21,778 nt of DNA from Alteromonadaceae bacterium (GTDB lineage: Bacteria; Pseudomonadota; Gammaproteobacteria; Pseudomonadales; Oleiphilaceae): assembly GCA_013393545.1 (NCBI GenBank), contig JABXHG010000589.1, positions 1 through 21,778 of the forward strand, given 5' to 3'. Positions 10,352 to 19,669 of this stretch are shown piece by piece (position 1 is the first letter of the stretch; each line of letters starts with the position of its first letter). The notes beneath the pieces are model-generated. The model was not told the DNA's origin. It saw only the letters and a list, made by a program, of their open reading frames with translations, and made no database searches. The translations under genes and the position numbers were made by a program.

Positions 10352-10377
10352 GCAGTTGTACCCTTACCGCGTATAAT
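10349..10377 (+). promoter_or_regulatory. Likely ndk promoter
   Basis: A consensus TATAAT (10372-10377) lies 17 nt after TAGGCA (10349-10354), which matches the -35 consensus at 4 of 6 bases and overlaps the iscS stop codon. Transcription would start about 35 nt before the ndk ATG. Confidence 0.55.
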
Positions 10378-10419
10378 CGCTCTTCCGAATTTCAACACCC
10401 ATCAAACTGGAGCAATACC

Positions 10420-10848
10420 ATGGCAAACGAGCGCACGCTCTCCATCATCAAGCCCGACGCAGTCGCCAAGAACGTGATCGGCGAAATCCTGAGCCGTTTC
10501 GAAAAAGCCGACCTGAACATCGTCGCGGCCAAGATGATGCACCTGACCCAGGAGCAGGCTGAAGGTTTTTACGCGGAACACAAGGAACGTCCGTTCTTCA
10601 ACGATCTGGTCGCTTTCATGACCTCTGGCCCGGTCGTTGTTCCGGTTCTGGAAGGCGAGGGCGCCATCCTGAAAAACCGTGACCTGATGGGTGCCACCAA
10701 CCCGAAAGAAGCGGAAGCCGGCACTATCCGTGCAGATTTCGCCTCCACTATCGACGCGAACGCCGTTCACGGTTCTGATTCCGCAGAATCAGCCGAGCGT
10801 GAAATCGCTTATTTCTTCAATGACAACGAAATCTGCCCGCGCGGCTAA
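10420..10848 (+). CDS. ndk: Nucleoside diphosphate kinase
   Basis: Ndk balances cellular NTP and dNTP pools by moving the gamma phosphate through a phospho-histidine. The 142 residues match the usual size. [11 protein letters not shown] (Lys11) and the active-site NAVHGSDS with His117 are intact, as is [17 protein letters not shown]. The ribosome site CTGGAG lies about 10 nt before the ATG. The ndk-rlmN-pilF-rodZ-ispG-hisS order is the one seen in Pseudomonas, where iscX lies upstream instead of iscS. Confidence 0.97.
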   Translation: MANERTLSIIKPDAVAKNVIGEILSRFEKADLNIVAAKMMHLTQEQAEGFYAEHKERPFFNDLVAFMTSGPVVVPVLEGEGAILKNRDLMGATNPKEAEAGTIRADFASTIDANAVHGSDSAESAEREIAYFFNDNEICPRG

Positions 10849-10862
10849 GTGTTTGTTGTTTC

Positions 10863-10882
10863 AGGGGTGGTTCACCACCCCT
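10863..10882 (+). terminator. Hairpin between ndk and rlmN
   Basis: AGGGGTGG (10863-10870) pairs perfectly with CCACCCCT (10875-10882) around TTCA. The following GTATTGGTT is only moderately T-rich, so it may act as a leaky terminator that lowers rlmN expression relative to ndk. Confidence 0.55.
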
Positions 10883-10910
10883 GTATTGGTTATCTGATCG
10901 AGGTTATGAC

Positions 10911-12023
10911 ATGACGGCTGTTGCCGAAAAAACCAACTTTCTTGGAATGCCGAAAGCCAAGCTGGAAGCGTTCTTCGAGGAAATTGGGGAAAAACGTTTC
11001 CGTGCCCAACAGATCCTGCAGTGGATCCATCAGCGGGGCGTGGATGACTTCGATCAAATGACCAATATGAGCAAGGCCCTTCGGGAGAAGCTCAAGCAGG
11101 TAGCGGAAATCCGTGGGCCAGAGGTGATCTACGACGAAACCTCAAAAGACGGTACCCGCAAATGGGTGATGCGCATGGACAACGGCAACAGCGTTGAAAC
11201 CGTGCTGATTCCTGATGGCGAGCGGGGCACGCTGTGCGTGTCGTCCCAGATTGGTTGTACTCTCGATTGTACCTTCTGCTCCACTGGTAAGCGGGGCTTT
11301 AACCGCAACCTTACGGCAGCTGAAATTATTGGTCAGGTTTGGGTGGCCCGCAAGGCATTTATGCCGTTCGAGCCCGGCCCGGATCGCCCGATCACCAACG
11401 TGGTGATGATGGGCATGGGCGATCCGCTGATGAACTTCGAAAACGTGGTCGATGCCATGAACCTGCTGAGGGAAGATCTGGCGTATGGTATTTCCAAGCG
11501 GCGGGTCACTGTGAGCTCCTCGTGGTTGGTTCCGGCGTTGGATCGCCTGAGCGGCGTTACCGATTTTTGACTGCCCATTCCGCTGCCCACACCCTACGCC
11601 GTGTTGCGTAACCAATTGGTGCCGCTGAATAAAAAGTATCCGATTGCCGAGTTGCTGGCAGCCACCAAACGGTACATGTCCCGGCTTCCGGACAAGCGCA
11701 AGGCAACCATCGAATACACCGTGATTGAAGGTGTCAACGACCAGCCCGAGCATGCCCGTGAACTGGCGGTGCTGTTGCGGGATTTGCCTTGCAAGATCAA
11801 CCTGATTCCGTTCAACCCGTTTCCGGAAAGTGACTTTCGCAGGCCAAGCATGAACGCCACCCGTCGCTTCCAGAAGGTAATGAACGAGGCAGGCTACGTG
11901 ACCACCATCCGCACCACCCGTGGCGACGACATTGATGCCGCGTGCGGTCAGCTGGTCGGGCGTGTGGAAGACCGCACCCGCCGCAGCCAGCGTTATATTT
12001 CAGTGCAGCAGGTGGCTCCGTAG
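10911..12023 (+). pseudogene. rlmN: 23S rRNA/tRNA adenine-C2 methyltransferase RlmN, interrupted by an in-frame TGA
   Basis: RlmN is a radical-SAM enzyme that methylates C2 of A2503 in 23S rRNA and A37 in some tRNAs. Reading through, the gene encodes 370 residues, the family length. The cluster motif C116-x3-C120-x2-C123 (GCTLDCTFC) and the second-half catalytic Cys in [12 protein letters not shown] are present. Codon 220 (11568-11570) is TGA, in the same frame as the rest, where homologs have Ser in DVSLAISLHAPND. Around it (11517-11603) about twelve residues of a very conserved stretch are altered, each explicable by one base change: STSGVV reads SSSWLV, and SLHAPND reads PLPTPYA. The two open parts are 10911-11570 and from 11571 on. 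Either a true recent pseudogene or a patch of sequence error. GMGEP is also GMGDP. Confidence 0.85.
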
Positions 12024-12077
12024 GCGCAATCCGGTGCTATTCTGGACAAGGTGTTATTAATGGCAAAGGATCGTTCC

Positions 12078-12863
12078 ATGAGATTGCTCGGTTTAATTGG
12101 CGTTGCGCTGGCACTGGTGGTGTCCGGATGTGTGACCACCACCGATAGCCGGTTCACCCGTGAGGCGGACCGTGACAAGGCGCTGGAGAATTACGTTAAG
12201 CTGGCCACGGCTTACATTGGTCAGGGCAACCTGAACCGGGCAGAGCATCACCTGAATCGGGCATTGGAAATTGACAGCGATTACGCGCCGGCACTGGCCG
12301 CTCAGGGGCTCGTATACAGTTCCGATGGTGAAACGGAACTGGCGGAGAAAAGTTTTCGTCAGGCACTTTCCCACGACAGTGGATACACCAGGGGCCGGAC
12401 CTATTATGGAGCGTTTCTCTACTCCCAGCGCCGGTTTGAAGAAGCCCGGAACCAGTTCAGTGTGGCCTCGCGCGACACGAAATATGAAGATCGTGGCAGT
12501 GTGTTCTTTAACCTCGGCATGACCGAAGAACGCCTGGACAATCTGGAAGCCGCCGAGGCGGCTTTTCGTCGTTCGGTGGAGCTGACCCGCGGTGAACCAC
12601 GTTCCTTGCTGGCGCTGTCCCGGGTACTGGTTGATCTGGAAGACTACTCCGCCGCCTCCCGTTATTACAGCCGGTTGCAACGGGTTATTGGTGGCAGCAC
12701 CCGGCACCGGCATTCACCCGAAAGTCTGCTGACGGGTATCAAAATTGCGCGCCATTTTGGCGATCAGGATCAGGAAGCCAGCATGGCCCTGATGCTGCGA
12801 AACGAATTCCCCGAATCTGTCGAATATCAACAATACAAGGTTCTGATTGCCAATGAGCGGTGA
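12078..12863 (+). CDS. pilF: Type IV pilus biogenesis lipoprotein PilF/PilW (TPR)
   Basis: PilF (PilW) is an outer-membrane lipoprotein needed to assemble the PilQ secretin of type IV pili. I start at ATG 12078 because MRLLGLIGVALALVVSGC is a clean lipoprotein signal (lipobox VSGC, Cys18) and AAAGGA lies 8 nt upstream. Earlier in-frame starts at 12051 (GTG) and 12060 would add a polar leader. The 261 residues are mostly TPR repeats from about residue 36 (LATAYIGQGNLNRAEHHLNRAL, then similar 34-residue units). It overlaps rodZ by 11 nt and sits between rlmN and rodZ as in Pseudomonas. Confidence 0.9.
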   Translation: MRLLGLIGVALALVVSGCVTTTDSRFTREADRDKALENYVKLATAYIGQGNLNRAEHHLNRALEIDSDYAPALAAQGLVYSSDGETELAEKSFRQALSHDSGYTRGRTYYGAFLYSQRRFEEARNQFSVASRDTKYEDRGSVFFNLGMTEERLDNLEAAEAAFRRSVELTRGEPRSLLALSRVLVDLEDYSAASRYYSRLQRVIGGSTRHRHSPESLLTGIKIARHFGDQDQEASMALMLRNEFPESVEYQQYKVLIANER

Positions 12864-13890
12864 GGAGCGGCCAAAGCCAACAGCACAACCCGTCGGTCAT
12901 CAACTTCGTCGGGCAAGGGAAGCACTCGGACTGGATATGTCCGCGATAGCCGATCAGCAGCATTTGCGTGTGTCGATCATAGAGGCCATCGAAAAAGGCG
13001 ATTACAGTAAAATCGACACCGAGCTGTTCCTGAAAGGGTATGTGCGTGCTTACGCCAAACAGGTCGGATTGAATGGCGACGCGATTATTCGTGATCTGGA
13101 TATCGAGCTGGAACCCCGTCGAAAAGAAAGGGAGCGTCAGCAGGAAGCCGACCCACTGGTGGATATCGAGCGTCGCAAACGCCGCAAACGCCGGGTGGCA
13201 AAAACAGTCATGGCAATGGTGGCACTGGTCGCGTTGGCTGTTGGCATATCGTCGTATCTATCCGATGGGCAGAATGTGCTGCCGTTCGGTCTTCAGGGCA
13301 CCACCACCGAAGAAACAACATCACCAGACCCCGCAATCCAGACGGATGCCGATGGGGAAGCGCTGGAAGGGGCTGATGGGGCTCCCTTGAACTCTCCCGA
13401 GCCCATGGAAGCGGTGGGCGCCGGTGAACCGCAAGCCACGCCTGTCGCGCCGGAAGACCCCGCCGTGAATTTGGAAGTGGAGCCGGAGGGTGCAAATGAC
13501 GAGGAGGTGCCCGCGTCGCCTGAGCTGGTCGGTGATAATAATTCCGCTGAGGTAGCCGAAGCGGAAAAGGCCGCCGCCGACCCGGTGTCAGGCGAACAGG
13601 TCGCCGAGACGGCGACAGAGACAGAAACGGAGGCCGTCCCGGAGAGCGCAGAGTTGGTTATGACCTTCAATGGCGACTGCTGGGTTCAGATAAGCGATGC
13701 CCAGGGTAATCAGTTGGCCAGTACCTTGCAGCGCGAGGGTGACGAGTTGCGCCTGGACGGCACAGCCCCGCTGAATGTTATCGTCGGCGCCATGACGGCG
13801 GTCGAATCCATCCGTTTCAGAGGTGAAGCGGTCGATTTGGACAACATTCGCACCGTAAACAACAGGGCTCAGTTTACCCTGGAGCCGTAA
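12853..13890 (+). CDS. rodZ: Cytoskeleton protein RodZ
   Basis: RodZ links MreB to the cell-wall elongation machinery and helps set rod shape. The 345 residues show the standard order. A cytoplasmic Xre-like HTH domain covers about 13-80 (GHQLRRAREALGLDMSAIA, FLKGYVRAYAKQVGL). A very basic juxtamembrane run RRKRRKRR ends near 114 and one transmembrane helix follows at about 117-136. The linker (about 150-260) is rich in Glu, Ala and Pro, and the C-terminal periplasmic domain is at 266-345 (CWVQISDAQG). ATG 12853 is preferred over the upstream TTG at 12847; it overlaps the pilF end, so the genes are likely co-translated. Confidence 0.92.
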   Translation: MSGEERPKPTAQPVGHQLRRAREALGLDMSAIADQQHLRVSIIEAIEKGDYSKIDTELFLKGYVRAYAKQVGLNGDAIIRDLDIELEPRRKERERQQEADPLVDIERRKRRKRRVAKTVMAMVALVALAVGISSYLSDGQNVLPFGLQGTTTEETTSPDPAIQTDADGEALEGADGAPLNSPEPMEAVGAGEPQATPVAPEDPAVNLEVEPEGANDEEVPASPELVGDNNSAEVAEAEKAAADPVSGEQVAETATETETEAVPESAELVMTFNGDCWVQISDAQGNQLASTLQREGDELRLDGTAPLNVIVGAMTAVESIRFRGEAVDLDNIRTVNNRAQFTLEP

Positions 13891-13925
13891 TCCAGAATGC
13901 CAGAACAGATGGTTGGTTGTAGTCC

Positions 13926-15044
13926 ATGAAACACGAATCCCCGATCAAAAGACGTGAGTCCCGCCGCATCATGGTGGGCGATGTGCCGGTTGGCGGCGAT
14001 GCGCCTATTGCCGTCCAGAGTATGACCAACACCAATACCTGCGATGTAGAGGCCACGGTCGGCCAGATTCGTGCGATTCAGGAAGCGGGCGCGGATATTG
14101 TCCGGGTGTCGGTGCCATCCATGGAGGCTGCGGAAGCCTTTGGCAAGATCCGCCAACAGGTGAATCTGCCACTGGTCGCCGATATTCATTTCGATTACAA
14201 GATCGCTTTAAGGGTCGCGGAACTCGGAGTCGATTGTTTGCGCATCAATCCAGGCAACATTGGCCGGGATGATCGGGTCAGCGCCGTAATCAGCGCTGCC
14301 CGGGATCGGGGTATCCCGATTCGCATCGGTGTGAACGCCGGCTCGCTGGAGAAAAGCCTGCAACGCAAGTATGGCGAACCGACGGCGGAGGCGCTGGTGG
14401 AATCCGCCATGCGTCACATTGATATCCTCGATCGCCACCAGTTCCCGGACTTCAAGGTGAGCCTGAAGGCGTCTGATGTGTTCATGACCGTGGACGCGTA
14501 TCGTCAGATAGCCTCACAGATTGAACAGCCGTTGCACCTCGGTATCACCGAAGCCGGCGGTTTCCGCTCGGGAACGGTCAAATCCTCCGTGGGTCTGGGA
14601 ATGCTGTTAATGGACGGCATCGGAGACACCATCCGGGTGTCCCTGGCGGCAGATCCGGTGCAGGAGATCAAGGTGGGCTTCGATATCCTCAAGAGCCTGA
14701 GGCTGCGTAGTCGGGGCATCAATTTTATCGCCTGCCCCAGTTGTTCCCGGCAGAACTTCGACGTCATCCAGACCATGAATGATCTTGAGGAGCGCCTGGA
14801 AGACGTTAACACCTCCATGGATGTGGCGATCATCGGCTGTATTGTTAATGGCCCGGGTGAGGCAAAAGTGGCGGATCTGGGGCTGACCGGTGGCAGTCCG
14901 AAGAACCTGCTGTATCTGGATGGCAAACCCAACCAGAAGCTGGATAACGCCACGCTCACCGATGATCTGGAGCGGTTGATCCGCGAACAGGTGGCCAAGC
15001 GCAAGGAACAGGACGACTCCGTGATTGCGCGCTCCGCTGACTGA
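13926..15044 (+). CDS. ispG: 4-hydroxy-3-methylbut-2-en-1-yl diphosphate synthase IspG (GcpE)
   Basis: IspG reduces methylerythritol cyclodiphosphate to HMBPP in the non-mevalonate isoprenoid pathway, using a [4Fe-4S] cluster. The 372 residues match E. coli length. The cluster ligands are Cys270 and Cys273 (IACPSCSRQ), Cys305 and Glu312 ([10 protein letters not shown]), at the same numbers as in E. coli. The TIM-barrel part holds [20 protein letters not shown] and [10 protein letters not shown]. The ribosome site before ATG 13926 is poor. It depends on Fe-S assembly, which the neighbouring isc remnant cannot supply alone. Confidence 0.97.
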   Translation: MKHESPIKRRESRRIMVGDVPVGGDAPIAVQSMTNTNTCDVEATVGQIRAIQEAGADIVRVSVPSMEAAEAFGKIRQQVNLPLVADIHFDYKIALRVAELGVDCLRINPGNIGRDDRVSAVISAARDRGIPIRIGVNAGSLEKSLQRKYGEPTAEALVESAMRHIDILDRHQFPDFKVSLKASDVFMTVDAYRQIASQIEQPLHLGITEAGGFRSGTVKSSVGLGMLLMDGIGDTIRVSLAADPVQEIKVGFDILKSLRLRSRGINFIACPSCSRQNFDVIQTMNDLEERLEDVNTSMDVAIIGCIVNGPGEAKVADLGLTGGSPKNLLYLDGKPNQKLDNATLTDDLERLIREQVAKRKEQDDSVIARSAD

Positions 15045-15088
15045 CCAATTCCGAACACGACTATTCACGAATCAATCAGGGTTTTAAC

Positions 15089-16363
15089 TTGGCTAAAATC
15101 AAGGCAATCCGGGGGATGAACGATATTCTCCCGGACCAGACGCCGGTCTGGCAGTATGTGGAATCAACCGTAAGAAAGGTTTTGGGACAATACGGCTACC
15201 AGGAAATCCGGATGCCGATTGTCGAGCAGACAGAACTGTTCAAACGCTCCATCGGCGAAGTCACCGACATTGTCGAAAAGGAGATGTACACGTTTGAAGA
15301 TCGCAACGGCGACAGCCTGACCCTGCGCCCGGAAGGGACTGCAGGTTGTGTGCGTGCAGCCGAAGAGCACGGTTTGCTGTTCAACCAGACACGTCGGCTC
15401 TGGTACACCGGGCCCATGTTCCGCCACGAGCGTCCACAAAAAGGCCGTTACCGGCAGTTCCACCAGATTGGTGTGGAATGCTTTGGCATGGCCGGCCCGG
15501 ACATCGACGCCGAGCTGTTGATCCTGACTGCCCGCCTCTGGGCCGAACTGGGCCTGACCGGTCACGCCCGGCTTGAAATCAACTCGATTGGTACCAGTGA
15601 ATCCCGCAAGGTTTATCGCGAGGCTCTGGTGGCGTATCTGCAGCAGTACAAAGAGCGCCTGGATGCTGATAGCCAGCGCCGGCTGGAAACCAACCCGCTG
15701 CGGATTCTGGACAGCAAGGATCCCGCCACGAGGGAAATCCTGGTGGACGCACCGGTGCTGGATGATTATCTGGACGACGAATCCCGTCACCACTTCTCAC
15801 GTCTGAAAGCGTTGCTGGATGCGGCCGGTGTGGCTTATACCGTCAACCCGGCGCTGGTGCGGGGCCTCGATTATTACGGCAAAACCGTTTTTGAGTGGAT
15901 CACCGACAGTCTGGGTGCCCAGGGTACCATCTGTGCCGGCGGCCGTTATGATGGCCTGGTGCAACAGCTGGGTGGCAAACCGACCGATGCAGTGGGTTTC
16001 GCCATGGGTATTGAGCGTCTGATTTTGCTGCTCGAAACTCTGGAGTTGGTACCCGAATACGTTAATGACCAGGCCGATGTGTACGTTACCGCCATGGGTG
16101 AGGACGCGGTAGCTCCGGCTCTGGCATTGGCGGAAAGCCTGCGTAATGCCTTGCCCTCTGCAGTGGTGGTGAGCCATTGTGGCGGCGGTAGTTTCAAGAG
16201 CCAGATGAAAAAGGCCGACCGTAGCGGTGCTCGTTATGCGGTGATCATCGGTGAAAACGAACTTCAGAACAAAACGGCCGGGCTCAAGCCCCTGCGGGAT
16301 GACGAGCCGCAGCGGGAAGTGGCCCAGGCCGAGCTGGCGGCGGAACTGGCCAAACTGGTCTGA
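15089..16363 (+). CDS. hisS: Histidyl-tRNA synthetase
   Basis: HisS charges tRNA-His. The 424 residues match the E. coli enzyme closely in length and sequence: [15 protein letters not shown], the class II motif 2 region [19 protein letters not shown], the histidine-binding [29 protein letters not shown], and motif 3 GFAMGIERL. The C-terminal anticodon-binding domain has [18 protein letters not shown]. The start codon is TTG at 15089, supported by exact alignment with the E. coli N-terminus; AGGG about 9 nt upstream is a modest ribosome site. It precedes yfgM by 62 nt. Confidence 0.97.
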   Translation: MAKIKAIRGMNDILPDQTPVWQYVESTVRKVLGQYGYQEIRMPIVEQTELFKRSIGEVTDIVEKEMYTFEDRNGDSLTLRPEGTAGCVRAAEEHGLLFNQTRRLWYTGPMFRHERPQKGRYRQFHQIGVECFGMAGPDIDAELLILTARLWAELGLTGHARLEINSIGTSESRKVYREALVAYLQQYKERLDADSQRRLETNPLRILDSKDPATREILVDAPVLDDYLDDESRHHFSRLKALLDAAGVAYTVNPALVRGLDYYGKTVFEWITDSLGAQGTICAGGRYDGLVQQLGGKPTDAVGFAMGIERLILLLETLELVPEYVNDQADVYVTAMGEDAVAPALALAESLRNALPSAVVVSHCGGGSFKSQMKKADRSGARYAVIIGENELQNKTAGLKPLRDDEPQREVAQAELAAELAKLV

Positions 16364-16425
16364 CTTCCCGCCGGTGAGACAGACTTTGCATAAGCGATAC
16401 CGTACAAAAACTGACAGGAGTGTTC

Positions 16426-17070
16426 ATGGCTGAGTTGCGCACCGAAGAAGAACAAGTCCAGGCGATCAAGGACTGGTGGAAGAAAAATGGCAGTTCGCTG
16501 TTGATTGGCATCGGTGCGGCTTTGGCCATCGTGTTTGGCTGGCAGGCCTGGCAAAATCACCAGGCGCAGCAAAGAGCCGAAGCGGCGAATGAATTTGCCA
16601 ATTTGCTCAACGCCGCCTCTGCCGGCGATGATCGTGAAACCGTCGCGTTCGTGGCCGAAACCCTGCGCAATGAGTACAGCGACAGCGCCTACGCCATCTA
16701 CGGCAACCTGGTGCTGGCCCGGCAGCAAATGATGGCCGGGGAAGAGCCGCAGGCAGCGGTTCAGTCCCTGGAATGGGCATTGGATAAAGCCGCCGATTAC
16801 CCCGCGCTGACCAACGTTATCCGCAATCGCCTTGCCCGCGCCCAACTGGCTGCCGGAGATCACCAGGCCGCGCTGGCAACCGTCGATAGCGCAGGCCGCT
16901 CCGATGCCTTCGGACCGATTTTTTCGGAATTGCGGGGCGATATCCAGTTGGCCATGGGCGATCGCGACGCGGCTCGCCAGGCCTATCTGGATGCCCGTGA
17001 ACAGGGCAGCCAGAGCAACAGCCTTCTGGAGCTGAAACTGTCCGACCTTGGTGTCGGAGGTGATGCATGA
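16426..17070 (+). CDS. yfgM: YfgM family translocon-associated periplasmic chaperone
   Basis: In E. coli YfgM is an inner-membrane protein that binds SecYEG and the chaperone PpiD and helps secreted proteins. The 214 residues (E. coli 206) have a short cytoplasmic N-terminus (RTEEEQVQAIKDWWKKNG), a transmembrane helix at about 23-42 and an Ala-rich TPR-like periplasmic domain (ANEFANLLNAA, YAIYGNLVLARQ, RGDIQLAMGDRDAARQAY). ATG 16426 has GGAG close upstream and is preferred over the in-frame GTG at 16420. It overlaps bamB by 4 nt (ATGA), and hisS-yfgM-bamB-der is a widely conserved order. Confidence 0.9.
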   Translation: MAELRTEEEQVQAIKDWWKKNGSSLLIGIGAALAIVFGWQAWQNHQAQQRAEAANEFANLLNAASAGDDRETVAFVAETLRNEYSDSAYAIYGNLVLARQQMMAGEEPQAAVQSLEWALDKAADYPALTNVIRNRLARAQLAAGDHQAALATVDSAGRSDAFGPIFSELRGDIQLAMGDRDAARQAYLDAREQGSQSNSLLELKLSDLGVGGDA

Positions 17071-18239
17071 TGCCGATTCCGGCAATCCGGCGGTTGGCCA
17101 CGGCCTCCCTGATGTCCGGGATGGTTCTGGCGTTGGCCGGCTGCAGCTCCAATGAGATTATCGAGCAGCCTGATCCGGTGCCGAATATCGAGGAAAGCGT
17201 GGAACTCGACAGAGTGTGGCAAACCTCCGTGGGGGACGGTCACGACGGTGAATTTCTGCACCTGTCTCCGCTGTATGACGGCAACGTGATCTATGCGGCC
17301 TCCGCCGACGGCGAGATCAAATCGGTGAACCCCGAAAGCGGCGAAACCCGTTGGGAAACCGTGCTGGATGAGCGCATTTTCGCCGGCCCAGGCGCGGATG
17401 CTCGGCAACTTTACGTGGTGACCCGTGACGCAGAACTGTTGGCTCTGGCTAACGACGGTTCCGGTGAAAACTGGCGAGTATCGCTGCCGACCGAAGCCAT
17501 TGCCTCGCCTCAGTCAAATAGCTCTCTTGTGGCGGTGCAGACCATTGATGGCCGGCTGCTGGCCTTTAATGCCGCCGATGGTGAGATGCTCTGGCAGTAC
17601 GAGGCGCAAGTGCCGGTTCTGACCATGAGAACCTCGGCCGCGCCATTGGTTGGCGGTGATATCGTGATTGCGTCTTTCTCCAACGGTCGGATCATGGCGT
17701 TGTCCACCGACTCCGGCCAGCCGATCTGGCAGTACCAGGTGGGCCAGCCACAAGGCCGGACTGAGCTGGAGCGCCTGGTGGATATAGGTGGTCAGCCATT
17801 GGTTCTCGAATCCGCGATCATGGTGGTGGGCTACCAGGGCAAACTGGCCCTGCTGGATTTACGCAACGGCCAGGAAATCTGGAGCCGACCGGCATCGAGC
17901 TATAACGGCCCAGCCATTGGTGGCGGGGCCATTTACCTCTCGAGTGCCAATGGCGATGTGGTGGCCCTGCGTGGCAATGATCGCCGCGAACTCTGGGTGC
18001 AGGACAATCTGTCCTGGCGTCAGCTGACCCGTCCGGCGGTATCGGGCGATTATGTCGTGGTGGGTGATTTCGAAGGTTATCTGCACGTTTTGTCCCAGCA
18101 GGATGGCGCGCTGGTGGGCCAGGAAAAAGTGGACAGTGATGGCCTGCGGGTACCGGTACAGGTACTGCGTAATGGCGATATTCTTGTTTATAGCAACGGC
18201 GGACGGCTGGCAACATACCGTTTGCAACAGGACGACTGA
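17067..18239 (+). CDS. bamB: Outer membrane protein assembly factor BamB
   Basis: BamB is a lipoprotein of the BAM complex that inserts beta-barrel proteins in the outer membrane. The 390 residues begin with a signal ending LALAGC (Cys26, lipobox LAGC) and continue as an eight-bladed propeller of PQQ-like repeats: [72 protein letters not shown], with [20 protein letters not shown] near the end. Two consecutive ATGs (17067, 17070) are possible starts. It is followed 5 nt later by der. Confidence 0.94.
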   Translation: MMPIPAIRRLATASLMSGMVLALAGCSSNEIIEQPDPVPNIEESVELDRVWQTSVGDGHDGEFLHLSPLYDGNVIYAASADGEIKSVNPESGETRWETVLDERIFAGPGADARQLYVVTRDAELLALANDGSGENWRVSLPTEAIASPQSNSSLVAVQTIDGRLLAFNAADGEMLWQYEAQVPVLTMRTSAAPLVGGDIVIASFSNGRIMALSTDSGQPIWQYQVGQPQGRTELERLVDIGGQPLVLESAIMVVGYQGKLALLDLRNGQEIWSRPASSYNGPAIGGGAIYLSSANGDVVALRGNDRRELWVQDNLSWRQLTRPAVSGDYVVVGDFEGYLHVLSQQDGALVGQEKVDSDGLRVPVQVLRNGDILVYSNGGRLATYRLQQDD

Positions 18240-18244
18240 CGATT

Positions 18245-19666
18245 ATGACACCAGTGATTGCCCTTGTCGGGCGTCCCAACGTGGGTAAATCCACGCTGTT
18301 TAACCAGATGACCCGCTCCCGGGATGCCCTGGTGGCTGATTTTCCCGGCCTGACCCGGGACCGCAAATACGGCGAAGGCTACAACGAAGGCCAGAAATTC
18401 ATCGTCATCGACACCGGTGGTCTGAGCGGCGATGAAGCCGGGCTGGATGCGGAAATGGCCCGTCAGTCCCTGCAAGCCATTGAAGAGGCGGATATTGTTC
18501 TGTTTCTGGTGGATGGTCGGGCCGGCCTGACCGCCGGCGACGAAATGATCGCAGATCACCTGCGGCGCTCCGGTAAAAAGGCGCACCTGGTGGTTAACAA
18601 GACCGATGGCCAGGACCCGGATGTGGCCGCTGCGGACTTCTATAGTCTGGGTTTTGAATCGAACTTTCTGATTGCCGCAGCTCATAACCGCGGTATCCGC
18701 TCAATGTTGGATGAGTTGTTACCTGAGCCGGAAAATCCGGATGAAGAAGATCGTGCAGACCGCTACCCCGGCATTCGGATTGGTGTTGTCGGTCGCCCGA
18801 ACGTGGGCAAGTCGACCCTGGTCAACCGCATGCTTGGCGAAGACCGGGTGGTGGTCTACGATATGCCGGGTACCACCCGGGACAGTGTCTATATTCCTTA
18901 CGAGCGGCACGGTGAGCAATACACGCTGATTGACACCGCCGGCGTGCGCCGCCGGAAAAACGTCAACGAGGCCGTTGAAAAGTTTTCCATCATCAAGACC
19001 CTGCAGGCCATTGATGACGCCCACGTGGTGATTCTGGTGATCGACGCGCGCCAGGGGCTGGTGGATCAGGATCTCCACCTCATTGGTTTTGTTCTGGACG
19101 CGGGCCGGTCACTGGTCATTGCCGTCAACAAGTGGGATGGAATGGATCCCGACGACCGCGCCCGGGTCAAAGAGCAGGTGGCCCGGCGCCTCGATTTCCT
19201 CGATTATGCCGACAAGTACTACATCTCGGCACTGCACGGTACCGGAGTTGGTACCATGTATGAGTCGGTGCATGCGTGTTACGACTCTGCCATGGCCAAG
19301 TGGCCGACCAATCGCCTGACAGCTCTGCTGCAGGACGCAGTTGCCCAACACCAGCCGCCTATGGTGCACGGCCGTCGAATCAAGTTGCGTTACGCTCACC
19401 AGGGTGGCTCCAATCCACCGGTGATCGTGGTGCACGGAAACCAGGTGGATTCGTTGCCAGGTGCCTACAAGCGTTATCTGGAAAACACCTTCCGCAAGGT
19501 TCTGAAAGTGGTCGGTTCGCCGATCCGTTTTGAGTTCCGCTCCAGCGACAACCCCTACGCGGGCAAGGTCGACCGTCGTACCCCAAGGCAGAAGGTCAAG
19601 AACGACAAGGACCTGAAAAAGGGCCGCCAGATCAAGAAAACCCGTCAGAAAAGCATCAAACGCTGA
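18245..19666 (+). CDS. der: Ribosome assembly GTPase Der (EngA)
   Basis: Der is an essential GTPase with two tandem G domains that aids maturation of the 50S subunit. The 473 residues contain G1 GRPNVGKS at 9-16, DTGG at 56-59 and NKTD at 118-121 in the first domain. The second domain has GRPNVGKS at 183-190, DTAG at 230-233 and NKWD at 295-298. A C-terminal KH-like domain ([18 protein letters not shown]) and a Lys/Arg-rich tail follow. The usual acidic linker separates the two G domains (about 161-173). The ribosome site is weak. Its stop is only 3 nt from the end of the convergent diguanylate cyclase gene. Confidence 0.97.
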   Translation: MTPVIALVGRPNVGKSTLFNQMTRSRDALVADFPGLTRDRKYGEGYNEGQKFIVIDTGGLSGDEAGLDAEMARQSLQAIEEADIVLFLVDGRAGLTAGDEMIADHLRRSGKKAHLVVNKTDGQDPDVAAADFYSLGFESNFLIAAAHNRGIRSMLDELLPEPENPDEEDRADRYPGIRIGVVGRPNVGKSTLVNRMLGEDRVVVYDMPGTTRDSVYIPYERHGEQYTLIDTAGVRRRKNVNEAVEKFSIIKTLQAIDDAHVVILVIDARQGLVDQDLHLIGFVLDAGRSLVIAVNKWDGMDPDDRARVKEQVARRLDFLDYADKYYISALHGTGVGTMYESVHACYDSAMAKWPTNRLTALLQDAVAQHQPPMVHGRRIKLRYAHQGGSNPPVIVVHGNQVDSLPGAYKRYLENTFRKVLKVVGSPIRFEFRSSDNPYAGKVDRRTPRQKVKNDKDLKKGRQIKKTRQKSIKR

Positions 19667-19669
19667 GTG

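Noticed and set aside
11568..11570. TGA in rlmN as selenocysteine or programmed readthrough
   Set aside because: No SECIS-like hairpin is evident, homologs have Ser here, and neighbouring conserved residues are also altered, so recoding does not explain the patch.
11339..11611. 90-codon ORF in another frame spanning the rlmN stop
   Set aside because: The two rlmN halves are in the same frame, so no frameshift is needed; this ORF is coincidental.
12051..12077. Upstream GTG/ATG starts for the pilF gene
   Set aside because: They would place nine polar residues before a clean lipoprotein signal and lack the well-placed AAAGGA found before 12078.
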